A DNA stretch of 64,000 bases from Saccharopolyspora galaxeae (lineage in GTDB: Bacteria > Actinomycetota > Actinomycetes > Mycobacteriales > Pseudonocardiaceae), in contig NZ_JADDUE010000002.1 in assembly GCF_016526145.1 (NCBI RefSeq), positions 1 through 64,000 of the forward strand, given 5' to 3'. Of the stretch, positions 37,097 through 45,810 are shown one piece after another. Under the pieces are notes generated by a model. The model made no database searches and was not told the DNA's origin. It saw nothing but the letters and a program-made list of their open reading frames with translations. The first letter of the stretch is position 1. Every line of letters begins with the position of its first letter. The translations under genes were made by a program, and so were the position numbers.

Positions 37097-38164
37097 GTGC
37101 CCAGCAGTTCCGCACCGCCGGGAGATGCCGTCGCCGAACGAAAGCGAACGACCTTGCGCCGTCGTGACTTCCTGTCCGCACTCGTACTGACCACTTCCGC
37201 AGGCGCGCTGACCGCGTGCGCGAGCGCGCCGAGCGGGAACGAACCGGTTCCGGTGCCCGACCGGGTCGGACCCGAAGAGCTCCGCAGGGTGCGGCTGCGG
37301 GTCGGCGACCAGAAGGGCAATTCGCAGTCCCTGTTGCGCTCGGCGGGCCTGGACCGCGCGCCTTACGCCATCGAGTGGTCCACGTTCACCTCCGGCCCTC
37401 CGCTGCTGGAGGCGGTGTCCGCGGACGCCGTCGACGCGGGCGGCGTCGGCAACACCCCGCCGCTGTTCGCCGCGGCCGCGAAGCGCGACGTGAAGGCCAT
37501 CTCGGTGTCCAGGGGCAACGTGACCAGCGATGCGCTGGTCGTGCGCAAGGACTCCCCGCTGCAGCGGGTCGAGGACCTGCGCGGCAAGAAGATCGCCGTG
37601 GCCAGGGGCAGTTCCGCGCACGGCCAGATCCTGCTGAACCTCCGCAAGATCGGCATGAGCCCGGACGACGTGCAGCTGGTGATCCTGCAACCCGCCGACG
37701 CGCTCGGCGCGTTCAACAGCGGCGACGTGGACGCTTGGGCGATCTGGGACCCGTACTTCTCGCAGGTGCGGCTGGAAACCGGCGCGCGGGTGCTCACCGA
37801 CGGCACCGGCATCGCCAACGGCTACGACTTCCTGATCGCGGGCACCGCGGCGCTCGCCGACCCGGCCCGCAACACCGCGCTGGCCGACTTCGCGGTGCGG
37901 CTGGCGAAGGCGCAGGTCTTCTCGGACCGGCACCGGCCGGAACGCGCGCGGGCCTGGGCGCAGGACACCGGACTGCCGATCGAGGTGACGACTCCGGCCA
38001 CCGAGGCGGGGCCGAACCTGCCGATTCCGCTGGACGCGGAGGTGATCCGGTCCTCGCAGCAACTCGCGGACGCGTTCGTGCAGGCCAAGGAGATCCCGCG
38101 CCCGTTCCGGTTCGCCGACTACGTCGACACCCGCTTCCAGCCGCAGCTCGCCGCATTCCACTGA
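37097..38164 (+). CDS. sulfonate ABC transporter substrate-binding lipoprotein (SsuA-like)
   Basis: A 355-residue exported protein. The N-terminus RRRDFLSALVLTTSAGALTAC combines a twin-arginine motif with lipobox LTAC, so a Tat-exported lipoprotein is likely. The body has the aliphatic sulfonate-binding pattern: GVGNTPPLFAAAAKRDVKAI, LRGKKIAVARGSSAHGQIL, DVDAWAIWDPYFSQ. It binds sulfonates outside the membrane. GTG at 37097 is used. Notably, no permease or ATPase gene (ssuC, ssuB) is present nearby. Confidence 0.88.
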   Translation: MPSSSAPPGDAVAERKRTTLRRRDFLSALVLTTSAGALTACASAPSGNEPVPVPDRVGPEELRRVRLRVGDQKGNSQSLLRSAGLDRAPYAIEWSTFTSGPPLLEAVSADAVDAGGVGNTPPLFAAAAKRDVKAISVSRGNVTSDALVVRKDSPLQRVEDLRGKKIAVARGSSAHGQILLNLRKIGMSPDDVQLVILQPADALGAFNSGDVDAWAIWDPYFSQVRLETGARVLTDGTGIANGYDFLIAGTAALADPARNTALADFAVRLAKAQVFSDRHRPERARAWAQDTGLPIEVTTPATEAGPNLPIPLDAEVIRSSQQLADAFVQAKEIPRPFRFADYVDTRFQPQLAAFH

Positions 38165-38210
38165 GCCGCCGCTCGTCGACCTGATCTCCGAACGCAGGGA
38201 GGACGCCGCC

Positions 38211-39368
38211 ATGAGCATCACGTTGCACTGGTTCCTGCCCACCCACGGCGACGGGCGGTCCATTGTGGACCGTCCGCACGTCACCGCCACCGGTGCGAAC
38301 ACGCCCAGGCAGCCGGACGTCGACTACCTGGCGCAGGTCGCGCAGGCCGTCGAGCACCTCGGCTTCACCGGGATGCTCACCCCGACCGGCAGCTGGTGCC
38401 AGGACGCGTGGGTCACCACGGCCGCGCTGCTGGGGCGCACCAAGCGCATCAAGTTCCTGGTCGCCTTCCGGCCCGGCTCGCTCACCCCGACGCTCGCGGC
38501 GCAGATGGCGACGACGTACCAGCGGGTCTCCGGCGGCAGGCTGCTGCTGAACATCGTCACCGGCGGCGAGTCCGTGGAGCAGCGCCGCTACGGGGACTGG
38601 CTGGACCACGACAAGCGCTACGAGCGCACCGACGAGTTCCTGGCCGCGATGCGCGCGATCTGGTCCGGCGAGCCCGCGGACTTCGACGGCGAGCACTTCC
38701 AACTGCGCGGCGCCACGGCGTTCGACGTGCCCGATCCGCAGCCGCCGCTGTACTTCGGCGGCTCCTCCGATGCCGCGCTGCCGGTCGCGGCCCGGCGCGC
38801 CGACGTGCACCTGACCTGGGGCGAACCGCCTGCGAAGGTGGGCGAGCGGATCGCGCGGCTGCGCGAGCTGGCCGCCGCCGAGGGCCGCACGCTGCGGTTC
38901 GGACTGCGCGCGCACACGATCACCCGCGACACCTCGGCGGATGCTTGGGCCACCGCGCAACGGTTCCTGGAGCAGATGGATCCGGCCGAGGTCGCGGCCT
39001 CGCAGGCGAAGTTCGCCGAGACCGAGTCCACCGCGCAGCGCCGGATGGCCGAGCTGCACGGCGGGGTGCTGCACGGCGACGCGCGGAAGCTGGAGGTGCA
39101 TCCGGGCCTGTGGTCCGGCATCGGGCTGCTGCGCGGCGGTGCCGGGACCGCGCTGGTCGGGAGCCACGAGGAGGTCGCGGACCTGATGGCCGAGTACCAC
39201 GCGGTCGGCGTCGACGAGTTCGTGTTCTCCGGCTATCCGCACCTGGAGGAGGCGTACTGGTTCGGCGAGGGCGTGCGGCCGGTGCTGGCCAGCCGTGGAT
39301 TGCTCGCCGGGCACGACGCGGCGGCGGAGTCGCCGACGCGCGAACCTTCGCCGGTCCCCGCGTCCTGA
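38211..39368 (+). CDS. FMNH2-dependent alkanesulfonate monooxygenase (SsuD-like)
   Basis: A 385-residue bacterial luciferase-like enzyme that releases sulfite from alkanesulfonates. Motifs: LHWFLPTHGDGR at the N-terminus, GFTGMLTPTGSWCQDAW (Cys of the SsuD active site), FLVAFRPGSLTP, NIVTGGESVEQRRYGDWLDH, YFGGSSDAAL and the C-terminal FSGYPHLEEAYWFGEGV. Forms an operon with the binding protein (46-bp gap, AGGGAGGACG). Needs a flavin reductase encoded elsewhere. Confidence 0.94.
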   Translation: MSITLHWFLPTHGDGRSIVDRPHVTATGANTPRQPDVDYLAQVAQAVEHLGFTGMLTPTGSWCQDAWVTTAALLGRTKRIKFLVAFRPGSLTPTLAAQMATTYQRVSGGRLLLNIVTGGESVEQRRYGDWLDHDKRYERTDEFLAAMRAIWSGEPADFDGEHFQLRGATAFDVPDPQPPLYFGGSSDAALPVAARRADVHLTWGEPPAKVGERIARLRELAAAEGRTLRFGLRAHTITRDTSADAWATAQRFLEQMDPAEVAASQAKFAETESTAQRRMAELHGGVLHGDARKLEVHPGLWSGIGLLRGGAGTALVGSHEEVADLMAEYHAVGVDEFVFSGYPHLEEAYWFGEGVRPVLASRGLLAGHDAAAESPTREPSPVPAS

Positions 39369-39617
39369 CGGTCGGCTCGCCCCGGACCTGGCTCGCTGCA
39401 CGGTGACGGAACCCGGGCCCGCCGCGGCTTCTCGATCAGGGTGATACCCGTACAGCTCGTCCCGGACCCGATTCCGGATTCGTGCGGGATCTCCCTGAAA
39501 CCGGAAATGTCGAACACCCGAAAAGGTCGACGGAAAACACGAGGGAATTCCCTGAAGTGGCGTTCGCCGGTGCGCCGGCCTGGTAGGTCGTTGCGCTCGT
39601 GATGCGATGCTCGGGAC

Positions 39618-40061
39618 ATGCGAGAAGATGTTGTGAATTCGACGAACACGCAGTCCCGTCCGCGTCGCCGCGCGTCCGTGCTCGGCTTGATGGGCGCGAG
39701 TCTGGCGTTGAGCGCGCTGGCGTTCACCGGCATGGCCGGTGTTGCGAGCGCGGGCGAGAACAACGAGCTGACCGTCTGCAACGAAGGCTCCGGCTACGAT
39801 GCCAAGGCCGTCACGAACGACGGTGCGCACGCGACCGACTTCGCCAAGCCGGGCGAGTGCAAGACGACCACCGCTCCCGGCTACGCGGGCTACCACATCA
39901 CGTTCTCCAAGGACGGCAAGACCGAGGACTACGGCGGCGACTTCCTCGCGGTCTACGACGGAGCCCAAGGATCCGGCGTCGTGAACCAGACGAAGAACGA
40001 TTACGCCAACAAGGAAGTTGTGCCTTACTCGTCCGAAAAGTGGCACAACTGGAAGGGCTGA
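39618..40061 (+). CDS. small secreted protein, unknown function
   Basis: A 147-residue protein with a signal peptide (residues about 14-45; RPRRRASVLGLMGASLALSA, cleavage near GVASA/GENN). The mature part of about 102 residues has two Cys (LTVCNEG, GECKTTT), probably a disulfide, and a repeating aromatic/Gly pattern (APGYAGYHITFSKDGK, WHNWKG end). No family recognised. GTG at 39633 is an alternative start. Stand-alone between ssuD and the GDPD gene. Confidence 0.75.
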   Translation: MREDVVNSTNTQSRPRRRASVLGLMGASLALSALAFTGMAGVASAGENNELTVCNEGSGYDAKAVTNDGAHATDFAKPGECKTTTAPGYAGYHITFSKDGKTEDYGGDFLAVYDGAQGSGVVNQTKNDYANKEVVPYSSEKWHNWKG

Positions 40062-40090
40062 TCGCCGAATCAGCGTCAAATCGGACGCAT

Positions 40091-40106
40091 CGAGCAAATT
40101 TGCTCG
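40091..40106. terminator. AT-centred perfect palindrome
   Basis: CGAGCAAATTTGCTCG, a perfect 16-bp palindrome in the short gap between convergent genes; probable bidirectional terminator or protein-binding site. Confidence 0.45.
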
Positions 40107-40118
40107 GATGTGCCCGGA

Positions 40119-41222
40119 TCAGTTGATTCCGTCGCGCGCCTGCACGGCCAGGTCCGGGAAGTCGCTGAAGATCCCGTCGATGCCCTGGTCCAGCAGCAGG
40201 CCGAAGTAGCCGAACACGTCGCCGTGCCGCGCCGGGTCGGCCGAGGAGCGCAGGTCCGCGGGCAGGAAGTCGTTCTCCGCACGCACCGTGTAGGGCACGA
40301 CTTCGAGCCCCGCGGCGTGCGCGTCGGCGGTGACCGTCGTCGGCTTCGTCAGGTGGTCGCTGTCGTCGACCGGCAGCAGGACCTTGGTGTCCGGCCCGAG
40401 CACGTCGGCGTACTCGGCGATCTGCCGCAGCCCGCCGGGTTCGACCATGTCCGCGTAGGTGCGCGGGTCGCCGGCCTCGATGAAGTCCTGCGGCGCGCCG
40501 CTGTCGCTGATCAGCTGCACCAGCTCGACGCGCAGCGAACGGTCCAGCTCACGCAGGTTGCCGACCTCGAACGACTGCACCACCACCTTCGCGTCCGGCC
40601 GGTTCAGGCCGTTGTCGTCGAGCGCGCGCACCACGCCCGGCTCCAGCGGCAGCCCGATGCGGCGGAAGTGGCTGGGGTGCTTGGTCTCCGGCGCCACCCC
40701 GATGTCCCGGTGCAGTTCCCCGGACAGCCGCTTCGACAGGTCGATGACCTCTTGGAACGTCGGGACCTGGAACTTGCCGTCGTAGGCCGTGTTGTTCGGG
40801 CGCAGCTGCGGGATGCGTTCCTTGGCGCGCAGCGTCTTGAGCTCGGCGAGGGTGAAGTCCTCGGTGAACCAGCCGGTCAGCTCGACGCCGTCGATGACCT
40901 TCGTGGTCTTGCGGTCGGCGAATTCGGGGTGGTCGGCGACGTCGGTGGTGCCGCTGATCTCGTTCTCGTGCCGCGAGACCAGCACGCCGTCCTTGGTGCT
41001 GACCAGGTCCGGTTCGATGTAGTCGGCGCCCATCCGCGCGGCCAGCTCGTAGGCGGCCAGGGTGTGCTCGGGGCGGTAGCCGGACGCGCCGCGATGGCCG
41101 AAGACCTCGACCTCGCCGGCCCCGGGCCGACCGGCGGGCTCCGCGTTGGCCGGGATCGTGAGCGTGGCCAGTGCGGCCGCGCCGGCCACCGCGATGACCA
41201 GGGCACATGTCCGGATCTGCAT
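40119..41222 (-). CDS. secreted glycerophosphodiester phosphodiesterase
   Basis: A 367-residue GDPD TIM barrel that hydrolyses glycerophosphodiesters to glycerol-3-phosphate and alcohol. Signal peptide 1-28 (ALVIAVAGAAALATLTIPANA). Catalytic/metal motifs: VFGHRGASGYRPEHTLAAYE and DYIEPDLVSTKDGVLV (His, Arg, Glu, Asp), then HRDIGVAPETKHPSHF; the closing DGIFSDFPDLAV is typical. ATG at 41222 after GGAGGTCTG; upstream extensions lose the signal peptide. GlpQ-like, calcium-dependent in relatives. Confidence 0.94.
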   Translation of the reverse strand: MQIRTCALVIAVAGAAALATLTIPANAEPAGRPGAGEVEVFGHRGASGYRPEHTLAAYELAARMGADYIEPDLVSTKDGVLVSRHENEISGTTDVADHPEFADRKTTKVIDGVELTGWFTEDFTLAELKTLRAKERIPQLRPNNTAYDGKFQVPTFQEVIDLSKRLSGELHRDIGVAPETKHPSHFRRIGLPLEPGVVRALDDNGLNRPDAKVVVQSFEVGNLRELDRSLRVELVQLISDSGAPQDFIEAGDPRTYADMVEPGGLRQIAEYADVLGPDTKVLLPVDDSDHLTKPTTVTADAHAAGLEVVPYTVRAENDFLPADLRSSADPARHGDVFGYFGLLLDQGIDGIFSDFPDLAVQARDGIN

Positions 41223-41388
41223 CAGACCTCCAATGTTTCGGGCACCGGCGAGCTTCGCCGCCACGAGCGACGATCCGGACACCGGTGCCCGACGTCGCGC
41301 CGACCGCCAGGTGAAGCCACGGCGACGCGGCCGCCCGGAAGGCTCGCACGCTCTGCACCTACCCGCGCCCACCCATCCCGCGACCGCG

Positions 41389-41430
41389 GAGTGAAGGCCC
41401 CGATCCATCGGGACGAACGACCCCTCACTC
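41389..41430. repeat. 42-bp relative of the palindromic repeat family
   Basis: GAGTGAAGGCCCCGATCC... to ...GAACGACCCCTCACTC; same termini as the 51-bp elements but nine bases shorter, closest to copy 2. Confidence 0.65.
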
Positions 41431-41470
41431 GGCGCGGTCCCAGCCCGATCGGGCGACGTCGGCGCGGGTC

Positions 41471-41598
41471 GGACGCCGTGCGCCCGTGAACCATTGGACG
41501 CCGCGCGCGCTTGCGGCTCATTGGACGCCGTGCGTCCGGGGGTGCATTGGACGCCGTGCGGCCGGGGTGCATTGGACGCCGTGCGTCCGCGGCTCAGT
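41471..41598. repeat. degenerate 25-27-bp tandem repeat, five units
   Basis: Units begin GGACGCCGTGCG at 41471, 41496, 41523, 41549 and 41574 and are joined by CATT. The best copies contain GGACGC-CGT-GCGTCC, a perfect hairpin, so the tract could form serial stem-loops. It ends 138 bp before purD. Confidence 0.85.
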
Positions 41599-41736
41599 CG
41601 CCAGGGCGAAAGCCCAGCACCCGCGGCGGGCGCGGTGGCAGGCAGGTGACTGAGCGGGAGACACCGGGTGTCGCGAGGGCCACCGGCCGCCGGGGTCCTG
41701 AACCGCCCGGCCGCGGCAGGTTCTACGCTTCCGGAC

Positions 41737-42990
41737 GTGCGAATCCTCGTGATCGGTGCGGGCGGCCGGGAGCACGCGATCGTGCTGGCGCTGTCCCGCG
41801 ACCCGTCGGTGACCGCCCTGGCCTGCGCCCCCGGCAACGCCGGCATCGCCGCGCTGGCCGAGTCCTACCCCGTCGACGTCGCCGACCCGGCGTCGGTGAC
41901 CGAGCTGGCCACCGGCTGGGGCGCGGACCTGGTCGTGTTCGGGCCGGAAACCCCGCTGGTCGCCGGTGCCGCCGATGCGGTACGCGCCGCGGGCATCGCC
42001 TGCTTCGGCCCGTCCAAGCAGGCCGCCCGCATCGAAGGTTCCAAGGCGTTCGCCAAGGACGTCATGGACGCGGCAGGCGTGCCCACCGCGCACAGCGAGA
42101 CCGTGGACAACCCGGCCAAGCTCGACGCCGCGCTGTCCCGCTTCGGCCCGACCTGGGTGGTCAAGGACGACGGGCTGGCCGGCGGCAAGGGCGTGCTGGT
42201 CACCTCCGATTTCGACGCCGCCCGCGCGCACGCGATCACGCTGCTCGACGACGGGCACCCGGTGCTGCTGGAGTCGTTCCTGGACGGTCCGGAAGCCTCG
42301 CTGTTCTGCCTGGTCGACGGCACCACCGTGGTGCCGCTGCTGCCCGCGCAGGACTTCAAGCGGGTCGGCGACCAGGACGCCGGGCCGAACACCGGCGGGA
42401 TGGGCGCCTACGCGCCGCTGCCGTGGGCGCCGCCGGAACTGGCCGCGGATGTGGTCCGCACGGTCGTGCAGCCGGTCGTCGACGAGCTGGCCGAGCGCGG
42501 CACGCCGTTCTCCGGGCTGCTCTACGCCGGACTCGCGCTCACTTCGGCCGGACCGCAGGTCATCGAGTTCAACTGCCGCTTCGGCGACCCGGAGACGCAG
42601 GCCGTGCTCGCGCTGCTGCACACCCCGCTCGCAGGGCTGCTGGACGCGGTCGCCCGCGGTGAGCTGGCCGAGCAGCCGCCGCTGGAGTGGGAGCCGGGCA
42701 CGGCCGTGACGGTCGTGCTCGCCGCCGAGGGCTACCCGGGCAGGCCGCGCTTGGACGACGTGCTCACCGGCGGCGACGCCATCGGCGTGCTGCACTCCGG
42801 CACGCGCAGGCGCGAGGACGGCGCGGTGCTCTCCGCCGGTGGCCGCGTGCTGTCGGTCGTGGCGACCGGCGCGGACCTGGAGTCGGCCCGCACCGAGGTG
42901 TACCGGCGGGTCGCCGAGGTCCACCTGCCCGGCTCCCATCACCGCACCGACATCGCCCTGCGCGCCGCCCGCGGCGAAATCACCGCTTAG
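41737..42990 (+). CDS. purD: phosphoribosylamine-glycine ligase
   Basis: A 417-residue ATP-grasp enzyme of purine synthesis (PRA + Gly + ATP to GAR). N-terminal [23 protein letters not shown]-grasp motifs [15 protein letters not shown] and [15 protein letters not shown], and [16 protein letters not shown] at 41737 gives the family start. The 51-bp palindrome at 43003 follows 12 bases after the stop. Confidence 0.98.
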   Translation: MRILVIGAGGREHAIVLALSRDPSVTALACAPGNAGIAALAESYPVDVADPASVTELATGWGADLVVFGPETPLVAGAADAVRAAGIACFGPSKQAARIEGSKAFAKDVMDAAGVPTAHSETVDNPAKLDAALSRFGPTWVVKDDGLAGGKGVLVTSDFDAARAHAITLLDDGHPVLLESFLDGPEASLFCLVDGTTVVPLLPAQDFKRVGDQDAGPNTGGMGAYAPLPWAPPELAADVVRTVVQPVVDELAERGTPFSGLLYAGLALTSAGPQVIEFNCRFGDPETQAVLALLHTPLAGLLDAVARGELAEQPPLEWEPGTAVTVVLAAEGYPGRPRLDDVLTGGDAIGVLHSGTRRREDGAVLSAGGRVLSVVATGADLESARTEVYRRVAEVHLPGSHHRTDIALRAARGEITA

Positions 42991-43002
42991 CAGCTTCTCC
43001 AG

Positions 43003-43053
43003 CAGTGAACGGACCGCTCGCCCGATCCATTGGGACCAGTGGTCCGTTCGCTC
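43003..43053. repeat. 51-bp palindromic repeat, copy 4
   Basis: CAGTGAACGGACCGCTCG... to ...GTGGTCCGTTCGCTC, between purD and the convergent 71-residue gene; could terminate both. Confidence 0.85.
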
Positions 43054-43060
43054 GGCGAGA

Positions 43061-43276
43061 TCAGCCGGGGGTGGCGGCGAACCGGGCTAGTGCGTGCGAG
43101 CCGGCTTCGACGATGCGAGCGAGCGCTTCCCGGCCGAGCAGCAGGATGAACTCGTCCCTGCCGAAGAACAGCGTGACGACTTCGTTCAGCTCGTCCACCT
43201 CCTGCCGCACCGCCACATCCGCCGCCATGTCCACAAAGGACTCCACGGACACCTTCGATGAGTCGTAGAGGGTCAT
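43061..43276 (-). CDS. small hypothetical protein beside XRE gene
   Basis: A 71-residue acidic protein (YDSSKVSVESFVDMAADVAV, VVTLFFGRDEFILLLGREAL, closing FAATPG). No family recognised. ATG at 43276 follows AAGGGAGCG; an upstream ATG at 43315 is possible. Read divergently from the XRE regulator, with a perfect palindrome in the shared promoter, so probably controlled by it. Confidence 0.6.
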   Translation of the reverse strand: MTLYDSSKVSVESFVDMAADVAVRQEVDELNEVVTLFFGRDEFILLLGREALARIVEAGSHALARFAATPG

Positions 43277-43321
43277 GACGCTCCCTTGTCGCGTGACTAC
43301 GATGAGCTTGCGCACTACAGC

Positions 43322-43342
43322 TAAGACTGACTGTCAGTCTTA
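43322..43342. promoter_or_regulatory. perfect palindrome in divergent promoter
   Basis: Arms TAAGACTGAC and GTCAGTCTTA pair perfectly around one base. Located between the 71-residue gene and the XRE/DUF5753 gene; strong operator candidate for the XRE protein. Confidence 0.7.
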
Positions 43343-43403
43343 AAGGTAGATCGGCGCCGTTCGTCTTGTAAGTCGATCTTTAGGGTGAAACCGGAGTTCC
43401 ACC

Positions 43404-44273
43404 GTGGGCCGAGCACGCCAAACGTTCGAGCGCCGTCAACTCGGCCTGACGCTGCGTCGCCTGCGCTCGGCGGCAGGCAAATCGCAGCAGGAAGCGGCCA
43501 AGACTCTTGGCAAGGCCCGCTCCAGGATCGTGCAGATCGAGGACGGCGAAGGCGCACCGCCCGCTGCGGACCTGGACGCGCTGCTCGACTTTTACGGCGT
43601 CGACCCCGATGAGCAGGAGACGGTCCGCGCCCTTGCGGCAAAGGCGCGGAAACGCCAGCCGAGGCGCTCTTACGTCGACACCCTGCCCGATGCCTTCCAA
43701 CGGTTCGCGGATGTAGAAGCGAGCGCGACGAACATCTGCACCTTCGAACCCGCCATCGTGCCGGGAATCCTGCAATCTCCGAAATATGTTCGAGCGTTGA
43801 TAGCGGAGTGGGGTGAGATATTCCCGAGCGAGTCCGCAACGGAAGTCGAAGACCGCATCGCCTTCCGCCGCGCACGACACGCACAGATCTTCGTTCCGGA
43901 TGGGCCGCAGTCCGTGCGCGCAGTCGTCGATGAGGTCGCGTTGCGCACGACCGTTGGTGATACCGAGGTGATGCGCGAGCAACTGGCTCACTTGTTGGCA
44001 CTCAACGACCGGCACGCCTGTCTCGATGTGCGTGTGCTGCGGTCGGGTGTCTTCGCGCATCCCGGCCGAGGCGGCGGCTTGACGCTCTTCGGCTTCGGTG
44101 ATCGTGGCTGCCCGGTCGCGTACTCCTCGGTGGTGTATGGGCCGTCGGTCTACCTGGACGATCAATCCGATATCGCAGTGATGTCCCGGATTTTCGAGCA
44201 CACGTATCGGAACGCGCTACCTGCCGATGAATCACGCGACCTGATCGAAAAAGTACTCAAGGAGTTCTCATGA
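43404..44273 (+). CDS. XRE/DUF5753 regulator (second copy)
   Basis: A 289-residue regulator: N-terminal helix-turn-helix (LTLRRLRSAAGKSQQEAAKT, LGKARSRIVQIEDGE), then DUF5753 (ICTFEPAIVPGILQSPKYVR, RARHAQIFVPDG, GLTLFGFGDRGCPVAYS, closing SRDLIEKVLKEFS). GTG at 43404. Codon use is less GC-biased than in neighbours, suggesting horizontal acquisition. Coupled (ATGA) to a DUF397 gene and followed by the deaminase/immunity genes. Confidence 0.9.
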   Translation: MGRARQTFERRQLGLTLRRLRSAAGKSQQEAAKTLGKARSRIVQIEDGEGAPPAADLDALLDFYGVDPDEQETVRALAAKARKRQPRRSYVDTLPDAFQRFADVEASATNICTFEPAIVPGILQSPKYVRALIAEWGEIFPSESATEVEDRIAFRRARHAQIFVPDGPQSVRAVVDEVALRTTVGDTEVMREQLAHLLALNDRHACLDVRVLRSGVFAHPGRGGGLTLFGFGDRGCPVAYSSVVYGPSVYLDDQSDIAVMSRIFEHTYRNALPADESRDLIEKVLKEFS

Positions 44274-44464
44274 GCGCTGACTGGATCAAAAGCAGCAAAA
44301 GCTCAGGCGGTAGCGACAACTGCGTGGAAGTCCGGTTATCCGCTGATCACGTAGGCGTGCGTGACTCGAAGGACCGCTCCGGCCCGCCGCTCGTGGTTCC
44401 GGTTGCGGCGTGGAATTCGTTCCTCACCGCGGCGAAGTCCGGATACCTCGACGACCCGGCCTGA
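44270..44464 (+). CDS. DUF397 small protein (second copy)
   Basis: A 64-residue DUF397 protein: WIKSSKSSGGSDNCVEVRLS, VGVRDSKDRSGPPLVV, and closing WNSFLTAAKSGYLDD. Overlaps the XRE stop codon. Presumed partner of that regulator. Confidence 0.92.
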   Translation: MSADWIKSSKSSGGSDNCVEVRLSADHVGVRDSKDRSGPPLVVPVAAWNSFLTAAKSGYLDDPA

Positions 44465-44596
44465 TCCGCGGTTCGCCGGAAAGTGCGCGGACCAGCAGTA
44501 CGAAGCTCGCCGAGCGGCTGCGAGCGGACAGGATGTCAGGGGGCACCGGCATGATCGGCGACCTGACCCGTGTTCCGACCGGTCGAGGGGGCGCCG

Positions 44597-45352
44597 ATGG
44601 CATCCGCCATGGAACAGCTCGGCGAGGGGATCGCGACAGCGATCCGCAAGATCGGTGAAGCCGCCGATCACCTCACCCAAGCGATCAGCCACTCCGACGA
44701 CGCCCACGAACACCTCGGAAGAGCGCTACAGGGCGCCGCTGCCGACGACGCGGTTGCCGCAGCACGCCAACAGCAGGCCGTGCCGCAGCAACTTGCTGCG
44801 CAACGCGAACAGATACGGCTCGCGGCGACACTGATCGACGCCTACCGGCAGAACATCGGTCTGCCCGCGGTTGAACCAACACCGAATCCCACACCGGCCG
44901 CGCCGCAGGCTGGCGAAACCGCGCCCGGGATCCAAACCCGAAGATCCGAACTCCCACGTCCTCCGCGTCCTGGCAAGACCCACGGCCGTTGGTTCACGCC
45001 CGATGGCGATGCGGTGATGCTGGAGAGCGGAAGAGGCGGACAGTACTACGGTGCCGCACGTCAGCGGGGCGTGGAGCTCGGGCTGACTTACGGGCGCCCC
45101 GGCGCTGAGCCTGCCATCGCTCGGCACCTGGAGGTTCAGTTCGCGATGCGAATGGCGGATCAGGACATCAGCCACGCTGAGATCGAGATCAACCGTCCCG
45201 TCTGCGGGAGCAGACCAGGCATCGATGATGATCTCCCCGAAACATGCGACAAGCAACTGGCACGCTTCCTGCCAACGGGAAGCACGCTGAGAGTAAAAGA
45301 TGGAAGCAGTCCAACCGGACGGCTCTACAACGGCAAGGAATGCAGACGATGA
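44597..45352 (+). CDS. DddA-like (SCP1.201) deaminase, toxin candidate
   Basis: A 251-residue protein. Residues 1-88 are a helical N-terminal domain (QLGEGIATAIRKIGEAADHL, ISHSDDAHEHLGRALQGA) like the DUF6244 type seen at the front of actinobacterial polymorphic toxins; 90-125 is a Pro-rich linker; 126-251 resembles the SCP1.201-like deaminase fold (GRWFTPDGDAVMLESGRG; catalytic HxE at H177-L-E179 in RHLEVQFAMRM; IEINRPVCG and ETCDKQLARFLPTGSTL with Cys203 and Cys217 as zinc ligands). The family includes DddA, which deaminates cytosine in double-stranded DNA. Spacing of 13 residues between the cysteines is longer than usual. The immunity gene overlaps it. Activity is inferred. Confidence 0.82.
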   Translation: MASAMEQLGEGIATAIRKIGEAADHLTQAISHSDDAHEHLGRALQGAAADDAVAAARQQQAVPQQLAAQREQIRLAATLIDAYRQNIGLPAVEPTPNPTPAAPQAGETAPGIQTRRSELPRPPRPGKTHGRWFTPDGDAVMLESGRGGQYYGAARQRGVELGLTYGRPGAEPAIARHLEVQFAMRMADQDISHAEIEINRPVCGSRPGIDDDLPETCDKQLARFLPTGSTLRVKDGSSPTGRLYNGKECRR

Positions 45353-45783
45353 CCATCGACGCTCGTTGGGCAGTGATCACCGAGGACGGCGGTGAACGGG
45401 CCGGGAACCTGCTGATAACTGACGAAGTAACGGTCGGCGAACTGGTGCAGGAGCTGTCCGATCCGATGGCCGACCTCGCACGGCTGATCCACTGTGATCG
45501 CCCCCTGTACGACGAGGAACACGGCTTCCGTGATCACGACGTGTACGCCAACGTGGTGGATGGCTTCGGCTACCTCAGCCACCAGGACCGCAACCACGAC
45601 AAGGCATACCCCGTCGGCGATCCCCGATCGGAGGGTTGCGAGTTCGACGACGACGATTTCCCGCCGGGCTCGGGCCTGCCGCTGGAGACCTTCACCGCTG
45701 TCCTCGGCGAGTTCTTGCGAACCGCTGAACGACCGACCGCGGTCACCTGGCGAGGATTCGATCCGGAAGCGGCGGCGGAATGA
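45349..45783 (+). CDS. Imm1-family immunity protein
   Basis: A 144-residue acidic protein with the Imm1 pattern: EELVQELSD-like N-terminal helix, DVYANVVDGFGYLSHQD, AYPVGDPRSEGCEFDDDDF, PPGSGLPLETFTAVLGEFLR, RPTAVTWRGF. Imm1 proteins neutralise deaminase toxins. ATG at 45349 overlaps the deaminase stop (ATGA), as expected for a toxin/antidote pair needing matched synthesis; AAGGA at 45335 is the ribosome-binding site. Confidence 0.88.
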   Translation: MTIDARWAVITEDGGERAGNLLITDEVTVGELVQELSDPMADLARLIHCDRPLYDEEHGFRDHDVYANVVDGFGYLSHQDRNHDKAYPVGDPRSEGCEFDDDDFPPGSGLPLETFTAVLGEFLRTAERPTAVTWRGFDPEAAAE

Positions 45784-45810
45784 CGAGTCCGGTCTGGCAC
45801 CCTCCCGGGC

